DNA of 64,000 nt from Lentilitoribacter sp. Alg239-R112. Lineage in GTDB: Bacteria; Pseudomonadota; Alphaproteobacteria; Rhizobiales; Rhizobiaceae. Made by a program: the position numbers and the translations under genes. Positions 18,573 through 26,414 of this stretch are shown here, one piece after another. Below the pieces are notes generated by a model. The model ran no database searches. It saw only the letters and a program-made list of their open reading frames with translations, and was not told the DNA's origin. Where the stretch lies: NCBI RefSeq assembly GCF_900537175.1, contig NZ_LS999833.1:1612001-1676000 (forward strand), written 5' to 3'. Within the stretch, counting starts at the first letter, position 1; the number at the start of each line of letters is the position of its first letter.

Positions 18573-18957
18573 AACTACAAGTTTAGTCCGATAACGGTGG
18601 TACAATGCCGAGTAAAAGTACAATCTTTACGCCCTCGTCGATCCTATTTCGCCCCCATCATAATTAGATCTATCTTGATCAGAAGGATCAAATTATGGTG
18701 GAGGCGCCGGGTACCGCCCCCGGGTCCGAATGGTTTATTACACTGCCAATTTATTACCATAGCTACACAAGGTAGCCTCCTATATATAGTGCCTTATGAA
18801 GTTCATGAAAAGGGTCATCAGATTAAAATTCAGAAATCAGGGAGAATTCATCGCAATTTTAATGGTTTTTGCTTGCAAAATTGTCATAAAACATGTGTTT
18901 ATTAGCAGATAGAACAGCAAATAACTTGCGATTATGGGGAATAGGTGAGGAAATTTT

Positions 18958-19272
18958 ATGAGTGATTATCTAGCAGACGTACAAAAATATGATTCCGGTG
19001 CGGACGAAGCCGTTGTAAAGAAGATCGTAAGTCATCTTGGCATTGCGCTTCGCAACAAAGATTCATCAATGGTAGCGTGCTCAGACACAAGTGAACTTGA
19101 TCGCGTTGTTGAAAAATGGTGTGGCAAAAAACTAGGTGTCACAGGTGATAAAGCTGAGGACGCTGTTTCAAAAACTTGCGAAACAATGAGCGATGATCGT
19201 TCAAAATCTCGCGTCACATTTTACTACCTTGTTGCCAAAGAACTTGGCAAACTAGGTGAGTTAGCAAGCTAA
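18958..19272 (+). CDS. DUF2853 family protein
   Basis: 104 residues, soluble and helical, matching DUF2853 from start (SDYLADVQKYDSGADEAVVKKIV) to end (KSRVTFYYLVAKELGKL). The family is small and mainly alphaproteobacterial, and its function is not known. Two cysteine-containing stretches (MVACSDTSELDRVVEKWCGKK) are visible, with no known metal motif. The ATG follows a GTGAGGA ribosome site. It is a single-gene unit with a terminator 26 bases after the stop, divergent from ssrA. Confidence 0.88.
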   Translation: MSDYLADVQKYDSGADEAVVKKIVSHLGIALRNKDSSMVACSDTSELDRVVEKWCGKKLGVTGDKAEDAVSKTCETMSDDRSKSRVTFYYLVAKELGKLGELAS

Positions 19273-19297
19273 TTCGTCCAATTTTGTAACTACAGCA

Positions 19298-19325
19298 AAC
19301 CCTGCCCCAGTGCGGGGTTTTTTGT
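19298..19325 (+). terminator. Intrinsic terminator after the DUF2853 gene
   Basis: A GC-rich stem (CCCC with GGGG, extended by AAACC/GGTTT on the outside, with a bulged TG) is followed by a run of six T. Confidence 0.82.
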
Positions 19326-19404
19326 TGGAAACCAACCATCCTACTTGTTTCAAACATCAATTACCTTAGCTTAACAACAATGATTCTATCCTGATAGGAA
19401 GACA

Positions 19405-20199
19405 ATGCAGCAATATCTCGATCTGTTAAAGCATGTAATGAAAAATGGGCATGACAAGGGTGACCGCACAGGAACTGGTACGCGTTCGGTATTCGGCCAT
19501 CAAATGCGATTTGACCTTTCAGAAACGTTTCCTGTTCTAACGACAAAGAAACTGCATTTGCGCTCAATAATTCATGAACTTTTATGGTTTTTGCAAGGCG
19601 ATACGAACATAAAGTACCTTAAAGACAACGGCGTACGTATTTGGGATGAGTGGGCCGATGAAAACGGCGATCTTGGGCCTGTCTATGGTGCACAATGGCG
19701 ATCTTGGCCCACTCCAAATGGAGAAAGTATCGACCAGATAACAAAACTTATTGATAGCATCAAAAATAATCCAAACTCACGCCGACATATCGTATCCGCA
19801 TGGAATCCAGCTTTGGTCGATGAGATGGCGCTACCACCCTGCCATTGCTTGTTCCAGTTCTATATTGCTGATGGCAAACTGTCTTGCCAGCTCTACCAAC
19901 GATCCGCGGACATATTCTTGGGTGTCCCGTTTAACATCGCCTCTTACGCATTACTGACACTTATGCTTGCGCAAGTCACAGGCCTCAAACCAGGTGAATT
20001 TGTCCACACATTGGGAGATGCTCATATTTATCACAATCATTTCAAACAGACAGAGTTGCAATTAACGCGAACACCAACACAGTTGCCAACGATGTGGATT
20101 AATCCAGACATCACCGACCTTTTTGATTTCAAATTCGAAGACTTCAAATTGGAGAACTACGACGCTGAACCGAATATAAAAGCACCGATTGCTGTTTAG
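19405..20199 (+). CDS. thyA: Thymidylate synthase
   Basis: 264 residues, the same length as E. coli ThyA. It methylates dUMP to dTMP using methylene-tetrahydrofolate, leaving dihydrofolate. The active-site cysteine is in [11 protein letters not shown] at about residue 146. Other family blocks are [51 protein letters not shown] and GDAHIYHNH. The gene is followed after 29 bases by folA, which recycles the dihydrofolate it makes, so the pair forms the usual thyA-folA operon. Confidence 0.97.
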   Translation: MQQYLDLLKHVMKNGHDKGDRTGTGTRSVFGHQMRFDLSETFPVLTTKKLHLRSIIHELLWFLQGDTNIKYLKDNGVRIWDEWADENGDLGPVYGAQWRSWPTPNGESIDQITKLIDSIKNNPNSRRHIVSAWNPALVDEMALPPCHCLFQFYIADGKLSCQLYQRSADIFLGVPFNIASYALLTLMLAQVTGLKPGEFVHTLGDAHIYHNHFKQTELQLTRTPTQLPTMWINPDITDLFDFKFEDFKLENYDAEPNIKAPIAV

Positions 20200-20228
20200 T
20201 AAGACATATCAACTGCCGGATCATCTTT

Positions 20229-20747
20229 ATGAATAATATGACGATATCAATGATAGCAGCCGTCTCCAAAAACGGTATTATTGGCCGTGATGGTGATATG
20301 CCTTGGCGGCTCTCAACCGATCTCAAACGTTTTAAGAAGGTAACTATGGGTTGCCCTATTATTATCGGCCGGAAGACTTTTCAGTCCTTTGGTGGTCGCC
20401 CCCTCCCTGGAAGACAAAATATTGTTGTTTCTAGAAGCCCGTTTGAAGCGGAAGGCATTACCAATACGCACTCACTCGAAGATGCTATTGGGATTGCAAG
20501 TTCAACGGCTAAGAAAACCAATAAGAACGAAATCTTTATTGCCGGCGGCGGTCAAATATACGAGCTAGCTCTGGAGTACTCCAGTCGTTTATACATTACC
20601 CACATTGATGCCAAGATTGATGGCGATACGAAATTTCCAAAAATTGATTCGAATATCTGGAAAATATCTCATGAAGAGTATATTCCAACAGGTGAAAAAG
20701 ATAATTACGCGACGCGATATGTGATCTATGATCGCTTAGAGACGTAA
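20229..20747 (+). CDS. folA: Dihydrofolate reductase
   Basis: 172 residues. It reduces dihydrofolate to tetrahydrofolate with NADPH. It shows the N-terminal SMIAAVSKNGIIGRDGDMPW, where the active-site acid and substrate loop lie (D and PW), then IIIGRKTFQSFGGRPLPGR (NADPH-binding) and FIAGGGQIYELAL. The start is ATG 20229, or ATG 20238 which gives a more standard N-terminus; neither has a strong ribosome site, so translation may depend on thyA. It is directly downstream of thyA. Confidence 0.96.
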   Translation: MNNMTISMIAAVSKNGIIGRDGDMPWRLSTDLKRFKKVTMGCPIIIGRKTFQSFGGRPLPGRQNIVVSRSPFEAEGITNTHSLEDAIGIASSTAKKTNKNEIFIAGGGQIYELALEYSSRLYITHIDAKIDGDTKFPKIDSNIWKISHEEYIPTGEKDNYATRYVIYDRLET

Positions 20748-20865
20748 AAAGCTTTATAAAACGACAATAAATTGAAAACACACACTTTGACGCGTTGAAA
20801 GCAGAGGTCGCGATACCTATAAAAAGGGGTAATACGTAACTTTTGACCAACAGAAAGAGATCTGG

Positions 20866-21963
20866 ATGCCTTGGAGCAATCAAAATGGTGGCGGCGGAGG
20901 CCCTTGGGGCGGCGGCGGAAATAATGGCGGCGATGGCGGAGGTCCATGGGGCAACGGTCCCAAACGTCCAAATGGCGGTGGCGGAAACCCACCAGACATA
21001 GAAGAGATGCTGCGCCAAACCCAAGATAAGTTTAACAAAGCAGTAGGCGGCGGCAGCTCGCCCTTTATCTTTATCTTAGCTTTCATAGCTCTTGCTATTT
21101 TTTGGGGAATGCAAGCAATTTACACAGTACAGCCAGATGAACGTGGTGTTGAACTTCGTTTTGGTAAACCCAAAGAAGAAGTCGCAATGCCCGGCTTGCA
21201 TGTAATTTTGTGGCCTCTCGAGACTGTAGAAATTGCGAACATTTCAGAACGTGAAATCACGTCAGGCAGCAAGGGTCGCTCTGGATCGACAGAAGGTTTG
21301 ATGCTTTCCGGTGATCAGAACATTGTAGATGTCGAATTTAAAATTCTATACAATGTGTCAGAACCAGCAGCTTATCTATTTAATGTTGCCCGTCCGGAAG
21401 ATACGCTGCGTCAGATTTCTGAAAGCGCGATGCGTGAAATTGTAGGGCGTCGTCCCGCACAAGATATTTTCCGTGACAATCGTGATGCAATTGCGAACGA
21501 AGTTCAGGAAATTGTTCAAAATAGCATGGATAGTTTCAGTGCTGGTATCTCCATCAACACAGTTTCTATCGAGGATGCCGCTCCACCGCGTGAAGTGGCT
21601 GATGCGTTTGATGAAGTGCAAAGAGCTGAGCAGGACGAAGATCGTTTTGTTGAAGAAGCAAACCAATATGCAAACCAAAAGCTTGGTCAGGCACGAGGTC
21701 AGGCAGCCAAACTTCGCGAGGAAGCTGCAGGTTACAAAGACCGTGTCGTCAACGAAGCTAACGGTGAAGCTGCACGTTTCATTTCCATCTATGACGAATA
21801 TAAAAAAGCGCCTGACGTAACCCGTCAGCGATTGTATCTTGAAACTATGGAAAGCGTTCTAGGGCGTTCAAATAAAGTTATCATCGAGCAAGGTGGTAAT
21901 GCACAAGGTGTGGTCCCTTACCTTCCGCTTAATGAACTTAATTCAAAATCGAGAGGCAACTAA
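20866..21963 (+). CDS. hflK: FtsH protease activity modulator HflK
   Basis: 365 residues. It partners HflC in a large periplasm-facing SPFH-domain cage around the FtsH protease, modulating degradation of membrane proteins. The first 40 residues are extremely Gly/Pro/Trp-rich (repeated GGGG and GPWG). A transmembrane segment follows at about 66-88 (FIFILAFIALAIFWGMQAIY), then the SPFH domain starting VQPDERGVELRFGKP and a helical region with an Ala/Glu-rich stretch (about 245-310). It ends 2 bases before hflC and is clearly co-transcribed with it. Confidence 0.96.
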   Translation: MPWSNQNGGGGGPWGGGGNNGGDGGGPWGNGPKRPNGGGGNPPDIEEMLRQTQDKFNKAVGGGSSPFIFILAFIALAIFWGMQAIYTVQPDERGVELRFGKPKEEVAMPGLHVILWPLETVEIANISEREITSGSKGRSGSTEGLMLSGDQNIVDVEFKILYNVSEPAAYLFNVARPEDTLRQISESAMREIVGRRPAQDIFRDNRDAIANEVQEIVQNSMDSFSAGISINTVSIEDAAPPREVADAFDEVQRAEQDEDRFVEEANQYANQKLGQARGQAAKLREEAAGYKDRVVNEANGEAARFISIYDEYKKAPDVTRQRLYLETMESVLGRSNKVIIEQGGNAQGVVPYLPLNELNSKSRGN

Positions 21964-21965
21964 TT

Positions 21966-22868
21966 ATGGCTAATCGTATTCCTTTCCTTCTTGGTGTTCT
22001 GGCGGTTGTCGCTATTGCGGCATATTCATCCATATTTGTCGTCAATGAGCGAGAACAGGCAATTGTCATTCGCTTTGGTGAAATTCAACGCGTTGAAACG
22101 GATCCAGGTATTTATTTCAAAGTCCCACTTACATTCGCAGACTTCGATAGTGTTCAGTATGTTGAAGATAGAACTTTACGTTTTGATCTTGAGGATATTC
22201 GAGTTCAGGTATCCGGCGGTAAGTTCTACGAAGTTGATGCATTTGTTTTATACAAAATTTCAAATGCAAAAACCTTTAGACAAACAGTGTCTGGTGATGT
22301 GGTTGCCGTCGAATCCCGACTTAGAACACGTCTAAACTCTGCGCTTCGTACAGTTTATGGTCTTCGTGGATTTGAAGCTGCTCTTTCAGCGGAACGCGCA
22401 TCTATGATGCGTGAAGTTCGTGATCAACTTCGCCCTGAAGCTGAAGCGCTTGGTGTGACTATTGATGATGTGCGCATTAGACGGACAGACCTTACGCAAG
22501 AAGTCTCACAGCAGACATATGAGCGTATGAAAGCTGAACGTCTTGCGGAGGCTGAAGCCATTCGTGCTCGTGGTATTGAAGCGGGTCAACGTCTAAGATC
22601 AATTGCTGATCGTCAAGTGGTTGAGTTTGTTTCCGCCGCTGGTAGAGATGCGGAGATTATCCGCGGTGAAGGTGATGCTGAGCGAAATGCAATTTTTGCG
22701 GATGCTTATAATCGTGACCGAGACTTTTTCGAATTCTATCGTTCAATGACAGCTTATGGTAAAGCTATCGATCCTGATGGTACGACAATGGTTTTGTCGC
22801 CAGATTCAGAATTCTTTAAATTCTTCAAAAACTCGCTTGGTGCGCCTAAAACGCCTCCAGCAAATTAA
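21966..22868 (+). CDS. hflC: Protease modulator HflC
   Basis: 300 residues. An N-terminal membrane anchor (about 5-25, IPFLLGVLAVVAIAAYSSIFVV) is followed by an SPFH domain (NEREQAIVIRFGEI) and a charged helical C-terminal half (TYERMKAERLAEAEAIRARG) that assembles with HflK. Together they regulate FtsH at the inner membrane. The gap from hflK is two bases, giving tight translational coupling, and the DUF2065 gene follows within 15 bases. Confidence 0.96.
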   Translation: MANRIPFLLGVLAVVAIAAYSSIFVVNEREQAIVIRFGEIQRVETDPGIYFKVPLTFADFDSVQYVEDRTLRFDLEDIRVQVSGGKFYEVDAFVLYKISNAKTFRQTVSGDVVAVESRLRTRLNSALRTVYGLRGFEAALSAERASMMREVRDQLRPEAEALGVTIDDVRIRRTDLTQEVSQQTYERMKAERLAEAEAIRARGIEAGQRLRSIADRQVVEFVSAAGRDAEIIRGEGDAERNAIFADAYNRDRDFFEFYRSMTAYGKAIDPDGTTMVLSPDSEFFKFFKNSLGAPKTPPAN

Positions 22869-22883
22869 AAAAGGCCCACCGTC

Positions 22884-23069
22884 ATGTCTGAATTTATTGT
22901 GGCGGTGGGTTTATTCTTCGTATTTGAGGGACTTATCTATGCCCTTGCCCCCGGATCTGTGAAAAAACTCGCACAAATGTTACCGGAAATCCCAAACCAA
23001 CAATTGCGCAACTTCGGAGTTATTGCCATCATCTTAGGTGTTGGTATAGTTTGGCTTATTCGCGGATGA
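22884..23069 (+). CDS. DUF2065 family small membrane protein
   Basis: 61 residues with two hydrophobic segments (about 4-24 and 43-59) separated by a short charged loop (KKLAQMLPEIPNQQLRNFG), the standard DUF2065 pattern. Family members repeatedly sit between hflC and degP-like genes in proteobacteria. A role in the same membrane quality-control process is inferred from position only. It lies 15 bases after hflC and 33 bases before the protease gene. Confidence 0.88.
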   Translation: MSEFIVAVGLFFVFEGLIYALAPGSVKKLAQMLPEIPNQQLRNFGVIAIILGVGIVWLIRG

Positions 23070-23102
23070 TCTTCGCTTAAGCGGTTGCAAAAAGGATATG
23101 TA

Positions 23103-24605
23103 ATGAAAGCTCGTGCTATAAATTTTCCCGATATGTCAATCGTTGCGAAAATGGCTACATTATCCTTATCATTGCTCTTCATGTTATTGACGATAAATTT
23201 GGTGCAAGCACAGTCGCCCCCAACAAATGGGCCGGCATCCGTTGCTGACCTTGCTGAAGGCTTAATGGGTGCGGTTGTCAACATCTCAACATCACAATCA
23301 GTCGAAACCCCTTCTCGCAACAAGCCTCCACGCAACAGTCCGGATGGGGCACCATTTCAAGAGTTTTTTGATGACTTTTTCCAAGATCGAGGTGAAGGCG
23401 GGTCTAACCCTTCGAGAAATGTTAGTTCCTTAGGTTCCGGTTTCGTAATAGATCCCGACGGGACGATTGTCACTAATAATCATGTCATTCAAGACGCTGA
23501 TAATATTGAAGTTATTTTCGCAGATGGTCGCCGATTAAAAGCTGAGCTTCTAGGTGCAGATCCAAAAACAGACTTAGCTGTCTTGAAGGTAGAACCAGAA
23601 GAACCGCTTGTATCCGTGCCAATTGGCGATTCCACATCCATGCGCATTGGTGACTGGGTGATGGCTATTGGCAACCCGTTTGGTTTAGGCGGCTCCGTTT
23701 CTATTGGCATCGTTTCAGCCATTGGCCGCGATATCAATTCAGGCCCCTATGATAATTACATACAAACAGATGCAGCCATCAACAGAGGCAATTCAGGCGG
23801 GCCGCTTTTTAATATGAATGGCGAAGTTATCGGCATTAACACTGCAATCATCTCTCCATCTGGTGGATCAATTGGTATTGGTTTTTCTGTGCCTACCGAA
23901 TTAGCCGAAAACGTAATCACACAACTTCGAGACTTTGGCGAAACGCGCCGCGGCTGGTTGGGCGTGCGTATACAGCCTGTAACAGAAGATATTGCTGAAA
24001 GCCTCGGGATGGACAAGGCAAAAGGAGCTCTCGTTGCAGGCGTAATTACAGATGGACCGGTAGACGGCATCATGCAAGCTGGCGATATAATTATAAAATT
24101 CGATAATAAAAATGTAGTTACCGTTCGTGACTTGCCACGTATTGTTGCAGAAAGCCCAGTGGGTAAGGAAGTTAATGTTGAAATTCTTCGCAAAGGCGAG
24201 ATGCAGACTATAAAGGTAGAACTCGGACGCCTTGAAGATGGTGAGAAAAAACTTGCTGAAGCAAATGGGGTAGACGAACCTTTGGCGGAAGAAGACACGC
24301 GTCAGGTTCTTGAATTAATGGGCATGGAATTAACAGAGATTACGGAAGCACTTCGCGAGGAGTTCGGTATTTCTGAAGATGTAAACGGTGTGCTTATTAA
24401 TGCCGTTGATGAAGGTTCTAAAGCCTACAACAAAGAAGTAGAGGCTGGCCAAGTGATCGTTGAGGTCGCACAGGAGGAGGTCAAGAAACCCGAAGATGTT
24501 CAGAAGGTCATAGATAAATTAAAGGCCGATGGTCGCCGAAATGCGTTCTTTATGATCGCAAATCAAACTGGTGAACTTCGATTTGTAACATTACGAATAG
24601 AGTAG
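23103..24605 (+). CDS. Do family periplasmic serine endoprotease (DegP/HtrA-like)
   Basis: About 500 residues. It degrades or refolds damaged envelope proteins. An N-terminal signal sequence ends near VQAQ. The trypsin-like domain carries the catalytic triad His (TNNHVI, near residue 127), Asp (KTDLAVLKV, near 157) and Ser (RGNSGGPL, near 231). Two PDZ domains follow, the first starting RRGWLGVRIQPV and the second weaker, near residues 400-490. ATG 23103 is chosen because AAAGGA precedes it; an in-frame TTG lies 18 bases upstream. It is the last gene of the hflK-hflC-DUF2065 run and convergent with serB. Confidence 0.95.
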   Translation: MKARAINFPDMSIVAKMATLSLSLLFMLLTINLVQAQSPPTNGPASVADLAEGLMGAVVNISTSQSVETPSRNKPPRNSPDGAPFQEFFDDFFQDRGEGGSNPSRNVSSLGSGFVIDPDGTIVTNNHVIQDADNIEVIFADGRRLKAELLGADPKTDLAVLKVEPEEPLVSVPIGDSTSMRIGDWVMAIGNPFGLGGSVSIGIVSAIGRDINSGPYDNYIQTDAAINRGNSGGPLFNMNGEVIGINTAIISPSGGSIGIGFSVPTELAENVITQLRDFGETRRGWLGVRIQPVTEDIAESLGMDKAKGALVAGVITDGPVDGIMQAGDIIIKFDNKNVVTVRDLPRIVAESPVGKEVNVEILRKGEMQTIKVELGRLEDGEKKLAEANGVDEPLAEEDTRQVLELMGMELTEITEALREEFGISEDVNGVLINAVDEGSKAYNKEVEAGQVIVEVAQEEVKKPEDVQKVIDKLKADGRRNAFFMIANQTGELRFVTLRIE

Positions 24606-24607
24606 CC

Positions 24608-24623
24608 CTTAGCGCGCGCTAAG
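24608..24623. repeat. 16-base palindrome between convergent degP-like gene and serB
   Basis: CTTAGCGCGCGCTAAG is perfectly palindromic and overlaps the serB stop codon. It fills the gap between the two convergent genes. With no loop and no T-run it is only a weak terminator candidate. Confidence 0.5.
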
Positions 24624-25509
24624 CTTCAATGAAATCTGACTTACGATAACCTTGAAGGTACAGAAGCGCAGTTAGATCACCATGGTCAATGCGGATTTTA
24701 GCCTGCGCGGCAACACTTGGTTTGGCATGCAACGCCACGCCACTTCCCGCTATACCCAGCATACCCAAGTCATTAGCACCATCGCCCACAGCAATTGCAT
24801 GCGCAGGCGTGATCTTTAACCGATCTGAAATCTCATTCAATGCGTCTACTTTTGCTTGCATCCCCAAGATTGGGTCGGCAACTTGACCAGTAAGAACACC
24901 GTTCTCTTCCAAAAGAACGTTAGCCCTATTTTCATCAAATCCAATGATATCCGCAATTTTCTGCGTAAACACGGTAAATCCACCAGATACTAACGCACAA
25001 TATGCATCATTCTTTTTCATAGTGGCGATAAGTGTCTTACCGCCTGATTTAAGTGTTATTCGACCTGCAATAACGTCATCAACTACACTGATCGGGAGCC
25101 CTGACAACAGCCCTACCCGTTCGCGCAACGCAGCATCAAACTCAATCTCACCATTCATTGCCCGTGCGGTTATACCGGATACTTTTTCTTTGAGTCCAAC
25201 TTCCGCCGCCAGCTCATCAATACATTCCTGATCGATCATGGTCGAATCCATATCTGCAATCAGTATTTTCTTTCGTCTCGTTTCAGCATCTTGAATAGCA
25301 AAATCAATTGGTTGATCAGCTATCGCAAGTTTTATGACTTTCGCACATTCATCTAAATCGGCACCATCCTTCAGCGCCATATCGCACGCTATGTCATCAG
25401 CCAGCCAGTATAGACCAGATACATCAAGCTGCTTGGCAATTGTTTCTGCCAACTGCGGAACAAGAATAGGGTTTGACGGCGGGGCTAGAAGCGTGGCAAC
25501 GAAGGGCAT
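24619..25509 (-). CDS. serB: Phosphoserine phosphatase
   Basis: 296 residues. It performs the last step of serine synthesis, hydrolysing O-phosphoserine, with a HAD-superfamily fold. The nucleophile motif is LIADMDSTMI with Asp86 and Asp88. Motif II is ALVSGGFTVFT and motif IV is AVGDGANDLGMLGIAGSG. An N-terminal region of about 80 residues resembles the divergent ACT-like domain of the family. The ATG at 25509 overlaps the ATG of divergent miaA by two bases, so the 5' ends of the two transcripts must lie inside or against each other's coding region. Confidence 0.96.
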   Translation of the reverse strand: MPFVATLLAPPSNPILVPQLAETIAKQLDVSGLYWLADDIACDMALKDGADLDECAKVIKLAIADQPIDFAIQDAETRRKKILIADMDSTMIDQECIDELAAEVGLKEKVSGITARAMNGEIEFDAALRERVGLLSGLPISVVDDVIAGRITLKSGGKTLIATMKKNDAYCALVSGGFTVFTQKIADIIGFDENRANVLLEENGVLTGQVADPILGMQAKVDALNEISDRLKITPAHAIAVGDGANDLGMLGIAGSGVALHAKPSVAAQAKIRIDHGDLTALLYLQGYRKSDFIEA

Positions 25510-26410
25510 GGAAAAGTCTCTCGAAATAAATAATCAAACTGCCATCCAAATAGCTGGCCCGACCGCAAGCGGCAAGTCTGCACTGGCCGTTAAGTTAGCC
25601 CAATTGCATAATGGTGAAGTTATCAACACTGATTCCATGCAAATATATAAGATTCTAGATGTCCTGACTGCGCGCCCATCTGTGAGCGAACTAAAAAGTG
25701 CACCACACCATCTCTATGGCCATGTAAATCCAGGAGATGAATATTCCACCGGCCATTGGATAAAGGACGTGCAGAAAATACAGACCGATATACAACGCCG
25801 GGGAAAGTTACCAATTTTTGTGGGCGGAACCGGCCTTTATTTCAAAGCCTTAAATGGCGGTCTATCAAACATTCCATCAATACCTACCGAGATCAGAGAT
25901 AAATGGCGTGGCAAACTGGAAACAGACGGCATCGAAACACTTTATAGCGAACTGAAAAGGCTGGACCCTGAAAGCGCTCAGAATTTAAAGCCAGCAGATA
26001 AACAACGTATCACCCGCGCGTTGGAAGTGTATGATGCTACAGGAAAATCCATTAGACACTATTATCAAAATACGGGACCAACTCTCGTTGATACATCCAC
26101 ATCAAAGAAAATTATCTTGCTGCCCGACCGCCCGACCCTTCATGAACGTATAGAAAATCGATTTACGAAGATGTTCGCAAACGGAGCTCTACAAGAGGTG
26201 GAGCATTTGCTCACTCTGGGAATCGATACAAATCACACCAGCATGAAAGCAATTGGTGTAAGAGAATTATCAGCGTATATTAAAGGTCTAATGACTCAAG
26301 ACGAAGCTATTGAGAGATCAATTATAGCGACACGCCAATATGCCAAGCGGCAATCCACATGGTTTCGGAATCAACTCGATAGTGACTGGTTGCGTATTAC
26401 AAATATTTAA
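25508..26410 (+). CDS. miaA: tRNA dimethylallyltransferase
   Basis: 300 residues. It adds a dimethylallyl group to A37 of tRNAs reading UNN codons. The P-loop IAGPTASGKSALA is near residues 12-24, with INTDSMQIYKILDVLTARP next, then IFVGGTGLYFKAL, DKQRITRALEVYDATGKS and ATRQYAKRQSTWFRNQ, all characteristic. The frame is open 58 codons further upstream, but that part is the antisense of serB and not MiaA-like. The start MEKSLEINN at 25508 is preceded by GAAGGG. It is divergent from serB with overlapping start codons. Confidence 0.95.
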   Translation: MEKSLEINNQTAIQIAGPTASGKSALAVKLAQLHNGEVINTDSMQIYKILDVLTARPSVSELKSAPHHLYGHVNPGDEYSTGHWIKDVQKIQTDIQRRGKLPIFVGGTGLYFKALNGGLSNIPSIPTEIRDKWRGKLETDGIETLYSELKRLDPESAQNLKPADKQRITRALEVYDATGKSIRHYYQNTGPTLVDTSTSKKIILLPDRPTLHERIENRFTKMFANGALQEVEHLLTLGIDTNHTSMKAIGVRELSAYIKGLMTQDEAIERSIIATRQYAKRQSTWFRNQLDSDWLRITNI

Positions 26411-26414
26411 CCTG

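Larger units (their letters stand above)
18436..18785 (-). ncRNA. ssrA: Two-piece (circularly permuted) tmRNA
   Basis: Transfer-messenger RNA, which rescues stalled ribosomes and adds a degradation tag. On the minus strand the acceptor piece comes first and ends at 18696 in GGCGCCTCCACCA, with a T-arm CCGGG-GGCGGTA-CCCGG. A 39-base intervening segment (18657-18695) follows, with a TTGATC/GATCAA hairpin. The coding piece then begins at 18656 with GGGGGCGAAATAGGATCGACG. GGGGGCG pairs over 7 bp with CGCCTCC of the acceptor end, proving the permuted layout. The tag frame is at 18531-18572, followed by an 8-bp hairpin at 18482-18503. The 5' boundary (about 18785) is approximate. This form is typical of alphaproteobacteria. 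Confidence 0.92.
18305..18957. other. 653-base region without a protein gene, mostly tmRNA
   Basis: It contains the sspB promoter region (18305-18435), the tmRNA gene and its terminator-like hairpin (18436 to about 18785, minus strand) and a 170-base stretch (18786-18957) that must hold the tmRNA promoter reading left and the DUF2853 promoter reading right. A TATATA hexamer at about 18780-18786 is a possible tmRNA -10. I see no other gene. Confidence 0.7.

Noticed and set aside
20880..21060. Gly-rich start of hflK as a low-complexity repeat or frame error
   Set aside because: Gly/Pro/Trp-rich N-termini are normal in alphaproteobacterial HflK, and the frame continues into a good SPFH domain.
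24608..24623. Palindrome as a shared intrinsic terminator of the degP-like gene and serB
   Set aside because: It has no loop and no T-run on either strand, so it is listed only as a repeat.
25334..25507. A 58-codon N-terminal extension of miaA
   Set aside because: It is the antisense of serB with biased composition. The P-loop sits at the normal distance from ATG 25508.
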